Below, piece by piece: positions 5,596 to 13,944 of a DNA stretch of 15,136 bases. Location of the stretch: NCBI GenBank assembly GCA_021793635.1, contig JAJYSI010000026.1:1-15136 (forward strand), read 5' to 3'. Within the stretch, counting starts at the first letter, position 1; each line of letters opens with the position of its first letter. Under the pieces are notes generated by a model. That model saw only the letters and a program-made list of their open reading frames with translations, had not been told where the DNA came from and made no database searches. The position numbers and the translations under genes were made by a program. This DNA is from Bacteroidota bacterium. GTDB lineage: Bacteria; Bacteroidota; Ignavibacteria; Ignavibacteriales; Ignavibacteriaceae.

Positions 5596-7257
5596 ATGAA
5601 CCGTATTTCTAAAGTATTACCTTTTATTATCTTATTCTTTTTAATGATTAGCTGCGGTTCAACAAGCCAAAGCCCAATTTTTATTAGAGCAACTCAAGTT
5701 GGATTCCTTCCCGGCGATTTGAAAACAGCTGTGATTATGTCTCAATCACCAATTTCACAGAGAAAGTTTTCAATTGTTAATTTAAGGAACAAATCAATCT
5801 CTTTCTCCGGTTTACTTCAAGATTCTACTTATTCTTTTGGAAAATTTAAGTATTGTTATGCCTTGGATTTTTCAGCATTGCAATCACCCGGATCATATCA
5901 AATTGAAACCAATGGACAGATTTCTGAGCCGTTTAAAATAAACGATGCGGTTTTCAATAATATTTCTGATTCACTCATGCTTTTTTTCAAAGAACAGCGC
6001 TGTGGACCTACAAATCCTATTTTGCATAAACCTTGTCATCTTTCAGATGTTGTAAGATTAGTTGGTGATAAAGACTTTCCAAACGATACCCAAGGTGTCG
6101 ATCTAACGGGCGGTTGGCATGATGCCGGAGATTATATAAAATTTCTTTCTACTACAGCCTACACAACCTATATGTTAATTTTTTCGTATGACTTCGATAA
6201 AAAGAAATTTGGATTTGATGACGATAAAGATGGAGCGCCGGATGTTCTTGCCGAAGCAAAAATCGGGCTTGACTGGATGCTTAGATGTAATTACTCCAAA
6301 TATAAATTAGTTACTCAAGTTCAGGATTTACGCGACCACTCAGTTGCTTGGCGCATGCCTGAAAATGATACCCTTCGCTTTGACAGACCGGGCTATGTAG
6401 GAATTGGTAAAAACCAAATCGGAATGTTTGCGGCAGTTATGGCGCTTGCTTCCCGTGTGTGGAGTGAAAAATTTTATAAGTATGATTTCGCAAAAAAATG
6501 TTTGGATGCGGCAGAAAATTTATATTCGATAAGAAATAAAGTTCCCGACATAGACAGCAGTCAATCCGGTTTCTACCAGGATCATACTTTCTGGGGTAAA
6601 CTTGCGCTTGGCGCTGTTGAACTATATCTGACTACCAAAAAACAGTCATACCTAGATGATGCTATAAAATATGCTGACAGCGCCGGCTCTGATTATTGGT
6701 GGAGCTATGGAAACCTTAATTCGTTGGCGGACTACCGGCTCGCCAAAATCATTCCCCGTTTTTCAAATTATATTTTAAATAATCTAAAAAGTTTTAATGC
6801 ACGTAAAGATTCCTCTGTGTTTCGTGAAGGATTATTATATTCTTGGGGAAGTACAAATTCATTCCTCGGCGTAGCGCTTCAAGCAATTCTTTATAAGAAT
6901 TTGACTGGCAATTCAGAATTTGATTCCCTAGCAATTTTCCAGCGTGATTATATCCTTGGAAGAAATCCATGGGGGCTAAGTTTTATTTATGGAATAGGCT
7001 CCATATATCCAAAACATCTTCATTCTCAAGTAGGATTTTTCCACGGTGGATATTTGCCCGGAGCTTTATCTGCCGGTCCGGCACCGGAAGCTATTTTGAA
7101 AAATTATAAAATTGTAAGAAATGATAAAAGGTATGACTTTTTTAACTCGGATGAAGTGAAATATTATGATGACTATGATAACTATATCACTAATGAGCCG
7201 ACTATTTCAGGGAATGCCACTGCTTTATTTGTCTATGGATATTATTCTAATAGATAA
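5596..7257 (+). CDS. GH9 family glycoside hydrolase, lipoprotein (endoglucanase or glucosaminidase type)
   Basis: 553 residues. The N-terminus is a lipoprotein signal (hydrophobic 7-19, LMISC with Cys20), so the mature enzyme is lipid-anchored, facing periplasm or surface. A CelD_N immunoglobulin-like domain covers about 27-115. The GH9 (alpha/alpha)6 catalytic domain follows: CGPTNPILHKPCH (136-148), GGWHDAGDY (172-180) with the catalytic-base pair Asp176/Asp179, YILGRNPWG (452-460), KHLHSQ (473-478) and the general acid Glu534 in TNEPTIS. All catalytic positions are present. GH9 enzymes mostly cut beta-1,4-glucans by inversion; some CelD_N-GH9 proteins are exo-beta-glucosaminidases, so substrate stays open. 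No dockerin or carbohydrate-binding module is seen. No clear Shine-Dalgarno site precedes the ATG. It stands just before a polysaccharide synthesis and secretion locus, so it may trim or release that polymer, as BcsZ does for cellulose. Confidence 0.9.
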   Translation: MNRISKVLPFIILFFLMISCGSTSQSPIFIRATQVGFLPGDLKTAVIMSQSPISQRKFSIVNLRNKSISFSGLLQDSTYSFGKFKYCYALDFSALQSPGSYQIETNGQISEPFKINDAVFNNISDSLMLFFKEQRCGPTNPILHKPCHLSDVVRLVGDKDFPNDTQGVDLTGGWHDAGDYIKFLSTTAYTTYMLIFSYDFDKKKFGFDDDKDGAPDVLAEAKIGLDWMLRCNYSKYKLVTQVQDLRDHSVAWRMPENDTLRFDRPGYVGIGKNQIGMFAAVMALASRVWSEKFYKYDFAKKCLDAAENLYSIRNKVPDIDSSQSGFYQDHTFWGKLALGAVELYLTTKKQSYLDDAIKYADSAGSDYWWSYGNLNSLADYRLAKIIPRFSNYILNNLKSFNARKDSSVFREGLLYSWGSTNSFLGVALQAILYKNLTGNSEFDSLAIFQRDYILGRNPWGLSFIYGIGSIYPKHLHSQVGFFHGGYLPGALSAGPAPEAILKNYKIVRNDKRYDFFNSDEVKYYDDYDNYITNEPTISGNATALFVYGYYSNR

Positions 7258-7356
7258 AATTCAAACTCAAATTATTATGTCACAATATAGGAATGGACTA
7301 ATTTAATGTCTCTGTTTAAATCAGCAATTAGATCTAAAATTTTAAGAATAACTAAA

Positions 7357-7386
7357 TTTGAGCATTTCTTACCGGCATAATATTTG
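7357..7386 (+). promoter_or_regulatory. Candidate promoter of the exopolysaccharide genes
   Basis: TTTG (7357-7360), 17 bases, then TAATATTTG (7378-7386), resembling the Bacteroidota TTG...TAnnTTTG promoter with one extra base in the minus-7 box. It would start transcription about 25 bases before ATG 7417. A perfect 10-bp palindrome TTAGATCTAA at 7328-7337 lies just upstream and could be an operator. No Shine-Dalgarno site is seen before 7417. Confidence 0.3.
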
Positions 7387-7416
7387 CGAAAGTAAAAATA
7401 ATATTTTGATCAAACT

Positions 7417-8661
7417 ATGAAAAAAAAGATAGAAATTATACGGTCGGGTATCTCCCTTGTAGATAATGCATGGGGGGGATTTTATCGAGGCGGAACATAT
7501 TTGTTAATTGGTCCTCGAAAATCCGGTAGAACATTATTAGCCCTACAATATGCTTTGGAATGTGCCAATCAAAAAGAAGTGTGTTTGTTTTTTACAAGCA
7601 TGAGACCCAAGGATTTAATGATTCATGCTTCGTCAATTGACTTTGATTTACAGTATTACATGAATCAAAATCTTATCATTGTTGTTAGGGTTGCTCCACC
7701 TTCAGATTTATACAGAGTCGGCAATCCGGACGATTTTTTAGTTGAATATCTTAATGATATTGTAACTGTTGTTGAGCAATACCAGCCTAACAAAATAGTA
7801 TTTGATGAACTTACTCCCTTTATTGGATTCAACAATATCAATTTGCTTCAAGATGTTTTCGTTCATACTACCGAATCTATTGAAGAAAGTGGGATAACGA
7901 GTTTGTTTGTTCTTGGCGAACCGGCTACATCTTTGGCAAATTCAATTGTTGATGCTTTGGCTACTTATTCCACCGGAATTATTTTCCTTCAAAAGAAAGA
8001 GTCAGAACCTAACGGTTTCCACGGTGGTTTAATGACAATTACCCCCAATATTGGTCACGCCGAAGGACAAATAGAATCCAATTATTATATAGAACCATAT
8101 AAAGGTATTATGGTCGATTATAAACCAAGGAAAATTTCTGTCAGTCCCGAAAAGACATTTTCACCTAAAAAAGATTTGAAGTATAAATCCCTGGCTGAAA
8201 TTGATCTTCCTAAAGAAAATTATTCTATTTCTAACATCTATTCGTTAAATGATTTTAAGCTGATTCTTAATAATCAGATTGCTCTTTATAAAAGCACGGG
8301 GCAGATATTTTCGGTTGTTTCATGCAGGTTAGATCCTTTAGCTGAACAGAATGGACTTTTGACACTTAACCAACTGCAAAATGCAATAAGGCTGTCCACC
8401 GATAAAAAGGATAAGATTTGCGTGCTTAACAATAAAGTTATTGTGCTTGTTGTTAGGGAAGATCAAAAAGGATTCAATTCTCTTCTAAGTAAAATTAAAA
8501 CTAACTTACCCGGCAATGATCCTAATTTCTTAAGCAATGTTGTACAATATATCTCTGTTTATTCGGCAAAAATTGACGAAAATGTAGTTACTGCGGAGGA
8601 TGTTTTTCAACAGATTTCGTCAGACGAAATTCCAGAAAAAAATATTTTGGGATTTAATTAA
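7417..8661 (+). CDS. RecA/KaiC-like P-loop protein with C-terminal degenerate GGDEF-like domain (BcsE-like regulator?)
   Basis: 414 residues, no signal peptide or membrane segment, so cytoplasmic. Residues 1-235 are a KaiC/RadA-type RecA fold: GISLVDNAWGGFYRGGTYLLIG leads into a P-loop GPRKSGRT (32-39) in which the invariant lysine is Arg38. Walker B is KIVFDE (126-131). A linker (about 236-270) leads to a second domain (about 271-400) that can be laid over GGDEF: the opening helix and strand (276-306), a helix (316-327), then VLNNKVIVLV (336-345) where R-x-GGDEF-xVLL is expected. The signature is lost and the I-site RxxD is DKKD (329-332). A P-loop domain joined to a degenerate GGDEF beside polysaccharide genes recalls BcsE, the c-di-GMP-binding cellulose co-regulator, and in part PelD. 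Inference: a cytoplasmic regulator of the synthase. The P-loop call is firm; the GGDEF call is by eye. Confidence 0.75.
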   Translation: MKKKIEIIRSGISLVDNAWGGFYRGGTYLLIGPRKSGRTLLALQYALECANQKEVCLFFTSMRPKDLMIHASSIDFDLQYYMNQNLIIVVRVAPPSDLYRVGNPDDFLVEYLNDIVTVVEQYQPNKIVFDELTPFIGFNNINLLQDVFVHTTESIEESGITSLFVLGEPATSLANSIVDALATYSTGIIFLQKKESEPNGFHGGLMTITPNIGHAEGQIESNYYIEPYKGIMVDYKPRKISVSPEKTFSPKKDLKYKSLAEIDLPKENYSISNIYSLNDFKLILNNQIALYKSTGQIFSVVSCRLDPLAEQNGLLTLNQLQNAIRLSTDKKDKICVLNNKVIVLVVREDQKGFNSLLSKIKTNLPGNDPNFLSNVVQYISVYSAKIDENVVTAEDVFQQISSDEIPEKNILGFN

Positions 8662-8673
8662 AAGATGAAGTAA

Positions 8674-9636
8674 ATGAAGAGCATAATTCTTTTGCCATTA
8701 TTTCTATTTATTGTCTGTGGGTGGTTTTCTTTTGCAGAAGCTCAACCGCAATTTGAAGCAATGAAAGCCGAAGCACAAAGGGAAATGCAGTTCGGGCGTT
8801 ATGGAGAAGCAATCGATCTTTTGAATAGGTATATTTCAGCTCATCCGCAGCAGCCGGATGGATATAATTTGAGAGGATTGTGCAACGAAAAAAGGGAACA
8901 ATTCGAATATGCTGTCTACGATTATCGTTCGGCATTAAAATTAGCTCCTAACGATAAAGAAATTAACCAGAATTTAGAAAGAACGACGAAACTATGGTAT
9001 TCTTTGTTGTATAATGAAATCGAAGGCTATAAAAGAGAAATTGCTATAAATCCGGATAAACCTGATAATTATTTAGAGATTGGTAAAGCTTATAAAAACC
9101 TTGGGCAGTGGCCTGTTGCTGAAGAATGGTATGATAGATATCTTTCCCGGGCTCATGCTTCCCCGGATGAAATAATTAGATACTCCGAAATTTTAGCTAA
9201 GAATAATCATATTGCAAAAGGGTGGCCAATCTTAAAAAAATATACAGAGGAATACCCGAATGACCAACGCTTATGGTCAAGGTTTGGTTATTTCTCTCTT
9301 TGGCTTGGAAAAAATAAAATTGCAATTGAAGCTTTTCAAAACTCTTTAGCCCTTAAACCATTTTTTAGAGAAGCTCAAAGCGGACTTGATGAAGCAAGAG
9401 GTAAAGGTTATATATATACCGTAAACGATACTTCTACCAAACATTTTAATTATGGATTGCCTCCTGTTCGACCGGCATTTGTTTACCCAATTGATAGATA
9501 TTACAGGATATTGAAACACAATCCCGATGATAATAAGATAAGACTAACCTTAATTAAAGCATTATATAAAGTAGATCGATTTGAAGAAGCGTCGCAGCAA
9601 CTAAGAATCTTGAAGAAGAATCTCGGGATGCAATGA
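8674..9636 (+). CDS. Periplasmic TPR protein of the exopolysaccharide locus
   Basis: 320 residues with a Sec signal peptide (hydrophobic 4-20, cleavage likely AEA-Q at 23/24) and no lipobox, so soluble in the periplasm. TPR-like units: AEAQREMQFGRYGEAIDLLNRYI with the following DGYNLRGLCNEKREQFEYAVYDYRSALKLAPND (about 32-95), a second block (about 125-235, including PDNYLEIGKAYKNLGQWPVAEEWYDRYL and RLWSRFGYFSLWLGKNKIAIEAFQNSLALKP), and a last one at about 285-315. A proline- and aromatic-rich connector lies at 245-275. It starts 12 bp after the P-loop gene and overlaps the next gene by 4 bp (ATGA). Proposed role: scaffold between inner-membrane synthase and outer-membrane channel, comparable to the TPR parts of PgaA, BcsC or PelB. 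No enzymatic motif is seen. Confidence 0.82.
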   Translation: MKSIILLPLFLFIVCGWFSFAEAQPQFEAMKAEAQREMQFGRYGEAIDLLNRYISAHPQQPDGYNLRGLCNEKREQFEYAVYDYRSALKLAPNDKEINQNLERTTKLWYSLLYNEIEGYKREIAINPDKPDNYLEIGKAYKNLGQWPVAEEWYDRYLSRAHASPDEIIRYSEILAKNNHIAKGWPILKKYTEEYPNDQRLWSRFGYFSLWLGKNKIAIEAFQNSLALKPFFREAQSGLDEARGKGYIYTVNDTSTKHFNYGLPPVRPAFVYPIDRYYRILKHNPDDNKIRLTLIKALYKVDRFEEASQQLRILKKNLGMQ

Positions 9637-11657
9637 AAAAGTTTTTATTTTTTTTCTTCCTTTTTATCACGCCGGCGATTGCTCTTGCACAGTCAAATAA
9701 TACAGAAATTGATTCCTCCGAAATCGCAAGGTTATCTGCTAAAATAGACTCAGTAAAAATGGCTGTCTATATGCAAAAAATTGAACAGTATAAAGCTAAA
9801 TTCGCTAAAGATTCAACGGATAAAGACGCTGTGTTAAACCTGGGGACTTATTATAATAACATTGTAAGTTATGATTCTGCAGAAGCAGTTTATGAATCCT
9901 ATCTGAATAAATTCCCCGAAGATGCTGATGTCCTTTATAGATATGCCCAGGCTGAAGCAAATAATAGAGAGTTTGATAAAGCTTCTGCTAATATGGACAC
10001 CCTTCTACTAAAATATCCAAACAATTTGAAATATCAATTATTCAGAGCCCAGTTAGCTGTGTGGATAGGACGGGATTATGACCGTGCAAAAACTTATCTT
10101 GATAACGTTTTAGCCAAAGATACTAGTAACCTTGCTGCTTTACTTGCAATGAGTTCTCTTGAAATGCATACTAACCATTTTGTCTCTTCTCAAAATTACA
10201 TGGACAAGATCAAACTCATTGATCCTCAAAATTCCGACCTAAAAGAACTTGAATCTGATATATATGTTCAAAAGTTAAGATACAAACAGGAACAGCAATT
10301 TGCTATTTTACTTCAAGGCGAAAGTTTGTATGGCAACGGTCAATGTAAAGAGGCAATTGCTAAATATGATGAGTATATGGCTGAAACGCCACCTAATGTG
10401 GAAATTGAAAGAGAATATGCTGACGTAAACGTTTGTGCTGGCAATTATCAAAAAGCGATTGACATTTACACAAGTCTCTTAAATCAAGGTTATGATTATA
10501 ATATTGATTTGCAAAGGGCAAAAGCATATTACTATATGGGCGACTCTATAAATGCACTTTCTTCATTTCAAAAGTTGGTGAAAGAAAAACCAAATGATTT
10601 TATCGCAAATTTGTATCTTGGGGATTCTTACATTAGAATGCACGAATATGGTAGAGCACGAGATGCTTATTATAATATGGAGGATAGCGTAAAGCTTGAT
10701 TCTTCACAAACCGCATTAGTTAAGCAAAGAATTTCCTGGACGCCGGTGACTGGGTTCAGAGGTTTACTGGCTTCTTTTCCGACATATCTTCTATTAACTC
10801 CCTATGGCGCTTATTATGCCGATAATAATAATATTAAAGAAGTTACGCAAGGTATCCGGATTGATGTTGGGCTAACTTCCTTTCTTTCTATCGGCGTTGA
10901 AGCTTTTCGATTTACATTAGCATCAGGCTCAACTTCTACCTTCAATTATAATGTTGTAAACTCAAATAGCTTTAGGTGGAATATAGGACTAAGATTGGCT
11001 GATGCTCTTGCTTTTGGTGTCGGATTTGGAAATACCGACTACGGGAATAATATCTCACAACCGCTGGCAAATGTATATTTTAGGTCTGAGGTTGTGAATG
11101 TTTATTCTGCATATATTACGTATGATAAATTAGACGCTTCACAGGTAATCTACTCAACAGGTTTTTTTAATCAAAGATATAACGCTGATGTTTTTAGGCT
11201 TGGTGGTTCTTACCAGTTGAAAACTGGGGTTAAATTAGGGGCAGATTATTCCCACTTTAGTTTTTCTGGCGGTAATCAGGGAAACAATCAGGGCGACAAT
11301 TTAGCTTTAAGAGTAGGAAAGTATTTTTATCCCGGGTTTCTGCTTGGCTATGAATTATTAACAACCTCTTTCGCCAAGACCTCCACTTTGTATTATTCAC
11401 CCTCCTCTATTTCTTCACATAATATTACTGCGGATTGGGACATCATTCATGACACTACGGCAACAGTTACTATAGGAGGTTTATTAGGGTTTATTCAAAA
11501 TAGTAACACAATAATTAGGCAAGCTTATGCCGCCGCTACGGTAAGATTAGCTAGTAGTTTTTCTATCCAAGCAAGAATTGTGGGTGGGGGAAGTTATCAA
11601 TATGCTACCGGCTACAGCTCCTTCTCGGCTTATATATCTGCATACTGGACTCTTTAA
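9633..11657 (+). CDS. TPR plus outer-membrane beta-barrel exporter (PgaA/BcsC/PelB-like)
   Basis: 674 residues. A signal peptide (hydrophobic 4-16, cleavage near ALA-Q at 19/20) is followed by a TPR superhelix (about 55-365) with recognisable units such as DAVLNLGTYYNNIVSYDSAE (65-84), VEIEREYADVNVCAGNYQKA (256-275) and FIANLYLGDSYIRMHEYGRA (323-342). From about 385 the sequence turns into alternating polar/apolar strands with Gly and aromatic residues, ending SAYISAYWTL, as in outer-membrane barrels; YYSPSSISS (587-595) matches the 'YxSPxx' seen in YaiO/PgaA-type barrels. The order signal - TPR - barrel is that of polysaccharide exporters of synthase-dependent systems. The barrel of about 290 residues suggests 12-16 strands. 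It overlaps the previous gene by ATGA and is probably co-translated. A merely structural TPR-barrel protein is the alternative. Confidence 0.82.
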   Translation: MKKFLFFFFLFITPAIALAQSNNTEIDSSEIARLSAKIDSVKMAVYMQKIEQYKAKFAKDSTDKDAVLNLGTYYNNIVSYDSAEAVYESYLNKFPEDADVLYRYAQAEANNREFDKASANMDTLLLKYPNNLKYQLFRAQLAVWIGRDYDRAKTYLDNVLAKDTSNLAALLAMSSLEMHTNHFVSSQNYMDKIKLIDPQNSDLKELESDIYVQKLRYKQEQQFAILLQGESLYGNGQCKEAIAKYDEYMAETPPNVEIEREYADVNVCAGNYQKAIDIYTSLLNQGYDYNIDLQRAKAYYYMGDSINALSSFQKLVKEKPNDFIANLYLGDSYIRMHEYGRARDAYYNMEDSVKLDSSQTALVKQRISWTPVTGFRGLLASFPTYLLLTPYGAYYADNNNIKEVTQGIRIDVGLTSFLSIGVEAFRFTLASGSTSTFNYNVVNSNSFRWNIGLRLADALAFGVGFGNTDYGNNISQPLANVYFRSEVVNVYSAYITYDKLDASQVIYSTGFFNQRYNADVFRLGGSYQLKTGVKLGADYSHFSFSGGNQGNNQGDNLALRVGKYFYPGFLLGYELLTTSFAKTSTLYYSPSSISSHNITADWDIIHDTTATVTIGGLLGFIQNSNTIIRQAYAAATVRLASSFSIQARIVGGGSYQYATGYSSFSAYISAYWTL

Positions 11658-11997
11658 CTTATTTTTATGACATGCTTTCTTCTTGAAAAAAGGGAAGTTT
11701 AAGTCAATCCTATACTTCCTTAATTCTGAAGTAGTCCTCGTCATAAAGATAAGAAAATCACTTTGTTTTAATATTTAGAATAGTATTTTTATACATTAAA
11801 TATTGCTCTGTCTAAACTTAAAGCATTCTTAATTTTCATAGCTTCAAGCTTATTTTTCTTGGTGGTTTATTATGATACAGAACAAAAAATAATCTTAAAT
11901 TGTAACAGAAAAGATAATCTAAATGTTTAATTATTGGCCATAATTTACATTATTGGTGGCATTATACTTGTCTATTATCAAAAAAAAGAAACTTAAA
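11658..11997. other. Intergenic region inside the exopolysaccharide locus, no gene seen
   Basis: A 340-base gap between exporter and synthase genes. It has no open frame with coding character and no repeat of note. A weak imperfect hairpin is formed by AAGGGAAGT (11690s) and ACTTCCTT (about 11713-11720) without a T-run. Several AT-rich stretches could serve as promoter but none stands out. The length suggests a separate transcript start for the synthase, its tail-protein partner and the deacetylase-like gene. Confidence 0.5.
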
Positions 11998-13398
11998 ATG
12001 AAAATCAATCAAGAAGTAAAAAAGATTTCTATAACACTCGACAACCGCGAGGTTATACAGAAAGATGAAAATAGAGAAGAGAAGTTAATAAAAAGAATTA
12101 TAACTACCGGAACAATCTCTCTGTTTCTTCTGCTTGTAATTATTCTTACACTTCCACATACTGTTCTTTCGGTAAAATCTCTTCTTGAATTTGCTACGAT
12201 TGTTGCGCTAGTTATATTTTTGTTTGTACTTCTTTTCAGGTATTTCGCAATTCTTGTTTTAGCGTATTTATATATCAATGAATATACATATAAAGCACCA
12301 TCTGGAGGATATTCTCCTTTCGTTTCAATTATAGTGCCTGTTTACAATGAAGAAAAAGTTGTTGCTGATTCAATTAAATCATTGCTTGATCTAGATTATA
12401 ATAATTATGAAATAATAGTTGTAAATGACGGCTCCTCGGATAAAACAATGAATGTCGCTGAAACATTAGTCGGTTATCAAAAAGGGAAATATTCTGATGT
12501 AAAAGTTTCTTTAATCAACAAGCCAAATGGCGGCAAAGCAAAAGCTCTTAATGCAGGTATAAGATTATCTAAAGCCGAGATAGTTCTTTGTATGGATGGC
12601 GACTCCCAGCTATCTGCCGATTCTGTAAAACTTGCGGTTAGACATTTTAGCAATAGAGAAATTGGTGCGGTAGCCGGTAATGTAAAAGTAATGAACCGCG
12701 GTAAAATATTTACAGATCTTCAAGCACTCGAATATATCGAAGGATTGAACATGGCTCGTAGCGCTCAAAGTTTTGTAAGGCTTGTTAATATTATCCCTGG
12801 ACCAATTGGATTATTCAGAAAAAAAGCAATTGAAGAAGCAGGATATTATTCGAGCGATACCTTTGCTGAAGATGCAGACTTAACATTAAAGATTCTCGCT
12901 AACGGATGGAAAATTTATTATGAGCCAAATTCAATCTCCTATACTGAGGCTCCGGTAAAGCTTCAACAATTACTGAAACAAAGATATAGATGGACGCGTG
13001 GCATATTGCAATCAATTAGAAAACATAAAAAGCTATTAATAAATCCAAGTATTAATATTGGCGATACATTTATTCTTTGGACTATGTTTTATGAAGCTTT
13101 AATCTGGCCTGCAATGAATATTGCCGCTAACCTGTTCTTTATTATTGCCGCTCTTGTATTTGGGTTCTCGTCACTAATCTTTTTTTGGTGGGCAGGATTA
13201 GCTTTACTTGATCTTGTAACTGCGCTTTATTGTATCGCTGTTGAAAAGGAAGAATTTAGGCTTGTGGGCTATTCTTTAATTTATCGTATGTTCTTTATTT
13301 TAATAATAGACATTTGTAAAGCAATGTCAACTGTAGAAGAATTTTTGGGAATCAAAATGACGTGGGGAAAACTTGAACGGGCAGGCGCTAACGTATAG
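11998..13398 (+). CDS. Processive family-2 glycosyltransferase, membrane polysaccharide synthase (PgaC/NodC/BcsA-like)
   Basis: 466 residues from ATG 11998; an upstream in-frame TTG (11953) adds 15 low-complexity residues and has no ribosome site. Residues 1-33 are charged and cytoplasmic, two membrane helices follow (about 34-56 and 62-92), then the GT-A domain: VSIIVPVYNEE (109-119), Asp144 in VVNDGSSD, KPNGGKAKALNAG (175-187), the metal-binding DGD (200-202), AEDADLT (290-296) with the catalytic ED, and the polymer-binding QRYRW (328-332). The D, DxD, ED, Q-x-x-R-W set is diagnostic of processive synthases that build cellulose, hyaluronan, chitin or poly-GlcNAc and thread the chain through the membrane. 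Further helices lie at about 358-386, 388-412 and 426-442. There is no PilZ domain, so c-di-GMP control, if any, would need another protein. Which sugar is polymerised cannot be read; beta-1,4-glucan or poly-GlcNAc-like are the main options. Confidence 0.92.
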   Translation: MKINQEVKKISITLDNREVIQKDENREEKLIKRIITTGTISLFLLLVIILTLPHTVLSVKSLLEFATIVALVIFLFVLLFRYFAILVLAYLYINEYTYKAPSGGYSPFVSIIVPVYNEEKVVADSIKSLLDLDYNNYEIIVVNDGSSDKTMNVAETLVGYQKGKYSDVKVSLINKPNGGKAKALNAGIRLSKAEIVLCMDGDSQLSADSVKLAVRHFSNREIGAVAGNVKVMNRGKIFTDLQALEYIEGLNMARSAQSFVRLVNIIPGPIGLFRKKAIEEAGYYSSDTFAEDADLTLKILANGWKIYYEPNSISYTEAPVKLQQLLKQRYRWTRGILQSIRKHKKLLINPSINIGDTFILWTMFYEALIWPAMNIAANLFFIIAALVFGFSSLIFFWWAGLALLDLVTALYCIAVEKEEFRLVGYSLIYRMFFILIIDICKAMSTVEEFLGIKMTWGKLERAGANV

Positions 13399-13428
13399 AA
13401 ATTTGTAATTTAACTAATTAGGTGACGT

Positions 13429-13944
13429 ATGGAACTTATTCCGATTTTATCAACAATCATTCTTGTAGCTACAATTAGCACTTTTATGTTAGCTGTTGGA
13501 GCTTACATTCTCTACAAAGTAAGAGAAAGAAAGGGCATTCAAGCCGTATCTCCGCAGCCTTCTGAAGTTAATGCAGAATTAGTGACCCCGGTTTCGGCAC
13601 CTTCACACCAACCCCTACCTGCTGAAAGATTTATTCCTCAACCAATTTTTGTTGAGTCTCAATCTGTTTACCAAAGACAGCAGACTTCTGCTCAACAAAA
13701 AACACCGCAACCTTCACCACAGAAATATATACCGGGCCCAATTCCATATACTGGTTATGGAAATCAACCTCGTCAGTATTCCGGACAGAATTATTCCCAA
13801 CAACGCGGCTTTGTAGGAAGTCAACAAAATATTCCGCAGCAGGAAGATGGTAAGCCAAAGGACTCTAAATTTATGAAGTACACTTCCGAAGGGTACGTCC
13901 CCACTAAAGAAGATAAAAATGGCGGAGCATTGAAGTGGAGATAA
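13429..13944 (+). CDS. Single-pass membrane protein with P/Q-rich cytoplasmic tail, unknown function
   Basis: 171 residues, no family recognised. One membrane helix (about 5-28) is followed at once by KVRERKG, so by the positive-inside rule the N-terminus faces the periplasm and the tail the cytoplasm. Residues 40-140 are low-complexity and disordered, rich in Pro, Gln, Ser and Tyr. The last 25 residues (KFMKYTSEGYVPTKEDKNGG...LKWR) are less biased and look like a short binding motif. AGGTGA at 13420-13425 precedes the ATG. It lies 30 bp after the synthase gene and its end overlaps the next gene by 10 bp. By position it corresponds to small synthase partners such as PgaD or BcsF, but no sequence likeness to them is seen. 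It could tether the cytoplasmic regulator to the synthase. Confidence 0.75.
   Translation: MELIPILSTIILVATISTFMLAVGAYILYKVRERKGIQAVSPQPSEVNAELVTPVSAPSHQPLPAERFIPQPIFVESQSVYQRQQTSAQQKTPQPSPQKYIPGPIPYTGYGNQPRQYSGQNYSQQRGFVGSQQNIPQQEDGKPKDSKFMKYTSEGYVPTKEDKNGGALKWR
13921..13927 (+). promoter_or_regulatory. Ribosome binding site inside the tail-protein gene
   Basis: GGCGGAG, seven bases before an in-frame GTG at 13935. It lies in the last codons of the preceding gene and fixes the start of the deacetylase-like gene, which has no suitable ATG near its membrane helix. Confidence 0.65.

Noticed and set aside
8400..8450. Canonical c-di-GMP inhibitory site (RxxD) in the GGDEF-like domain
   Set aside because: The position reads DKKD; the Asp is kept but the Arg is not, so no intact I-site can be claimed.
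8674..11657. Reading the two TPR genes as a SusD-type nutrient uptake pair
   Set aside because: No TonB-dependent receptor or SusD lipobox is present; the signal - TPR - barrel order fits polymer export instead.
11953..11997. TTG start giving a synthase 15 residues longer
   Set aside because: The added residues are lysine-rich low complexity with no ribosome site; ATG 11998 is more likely.
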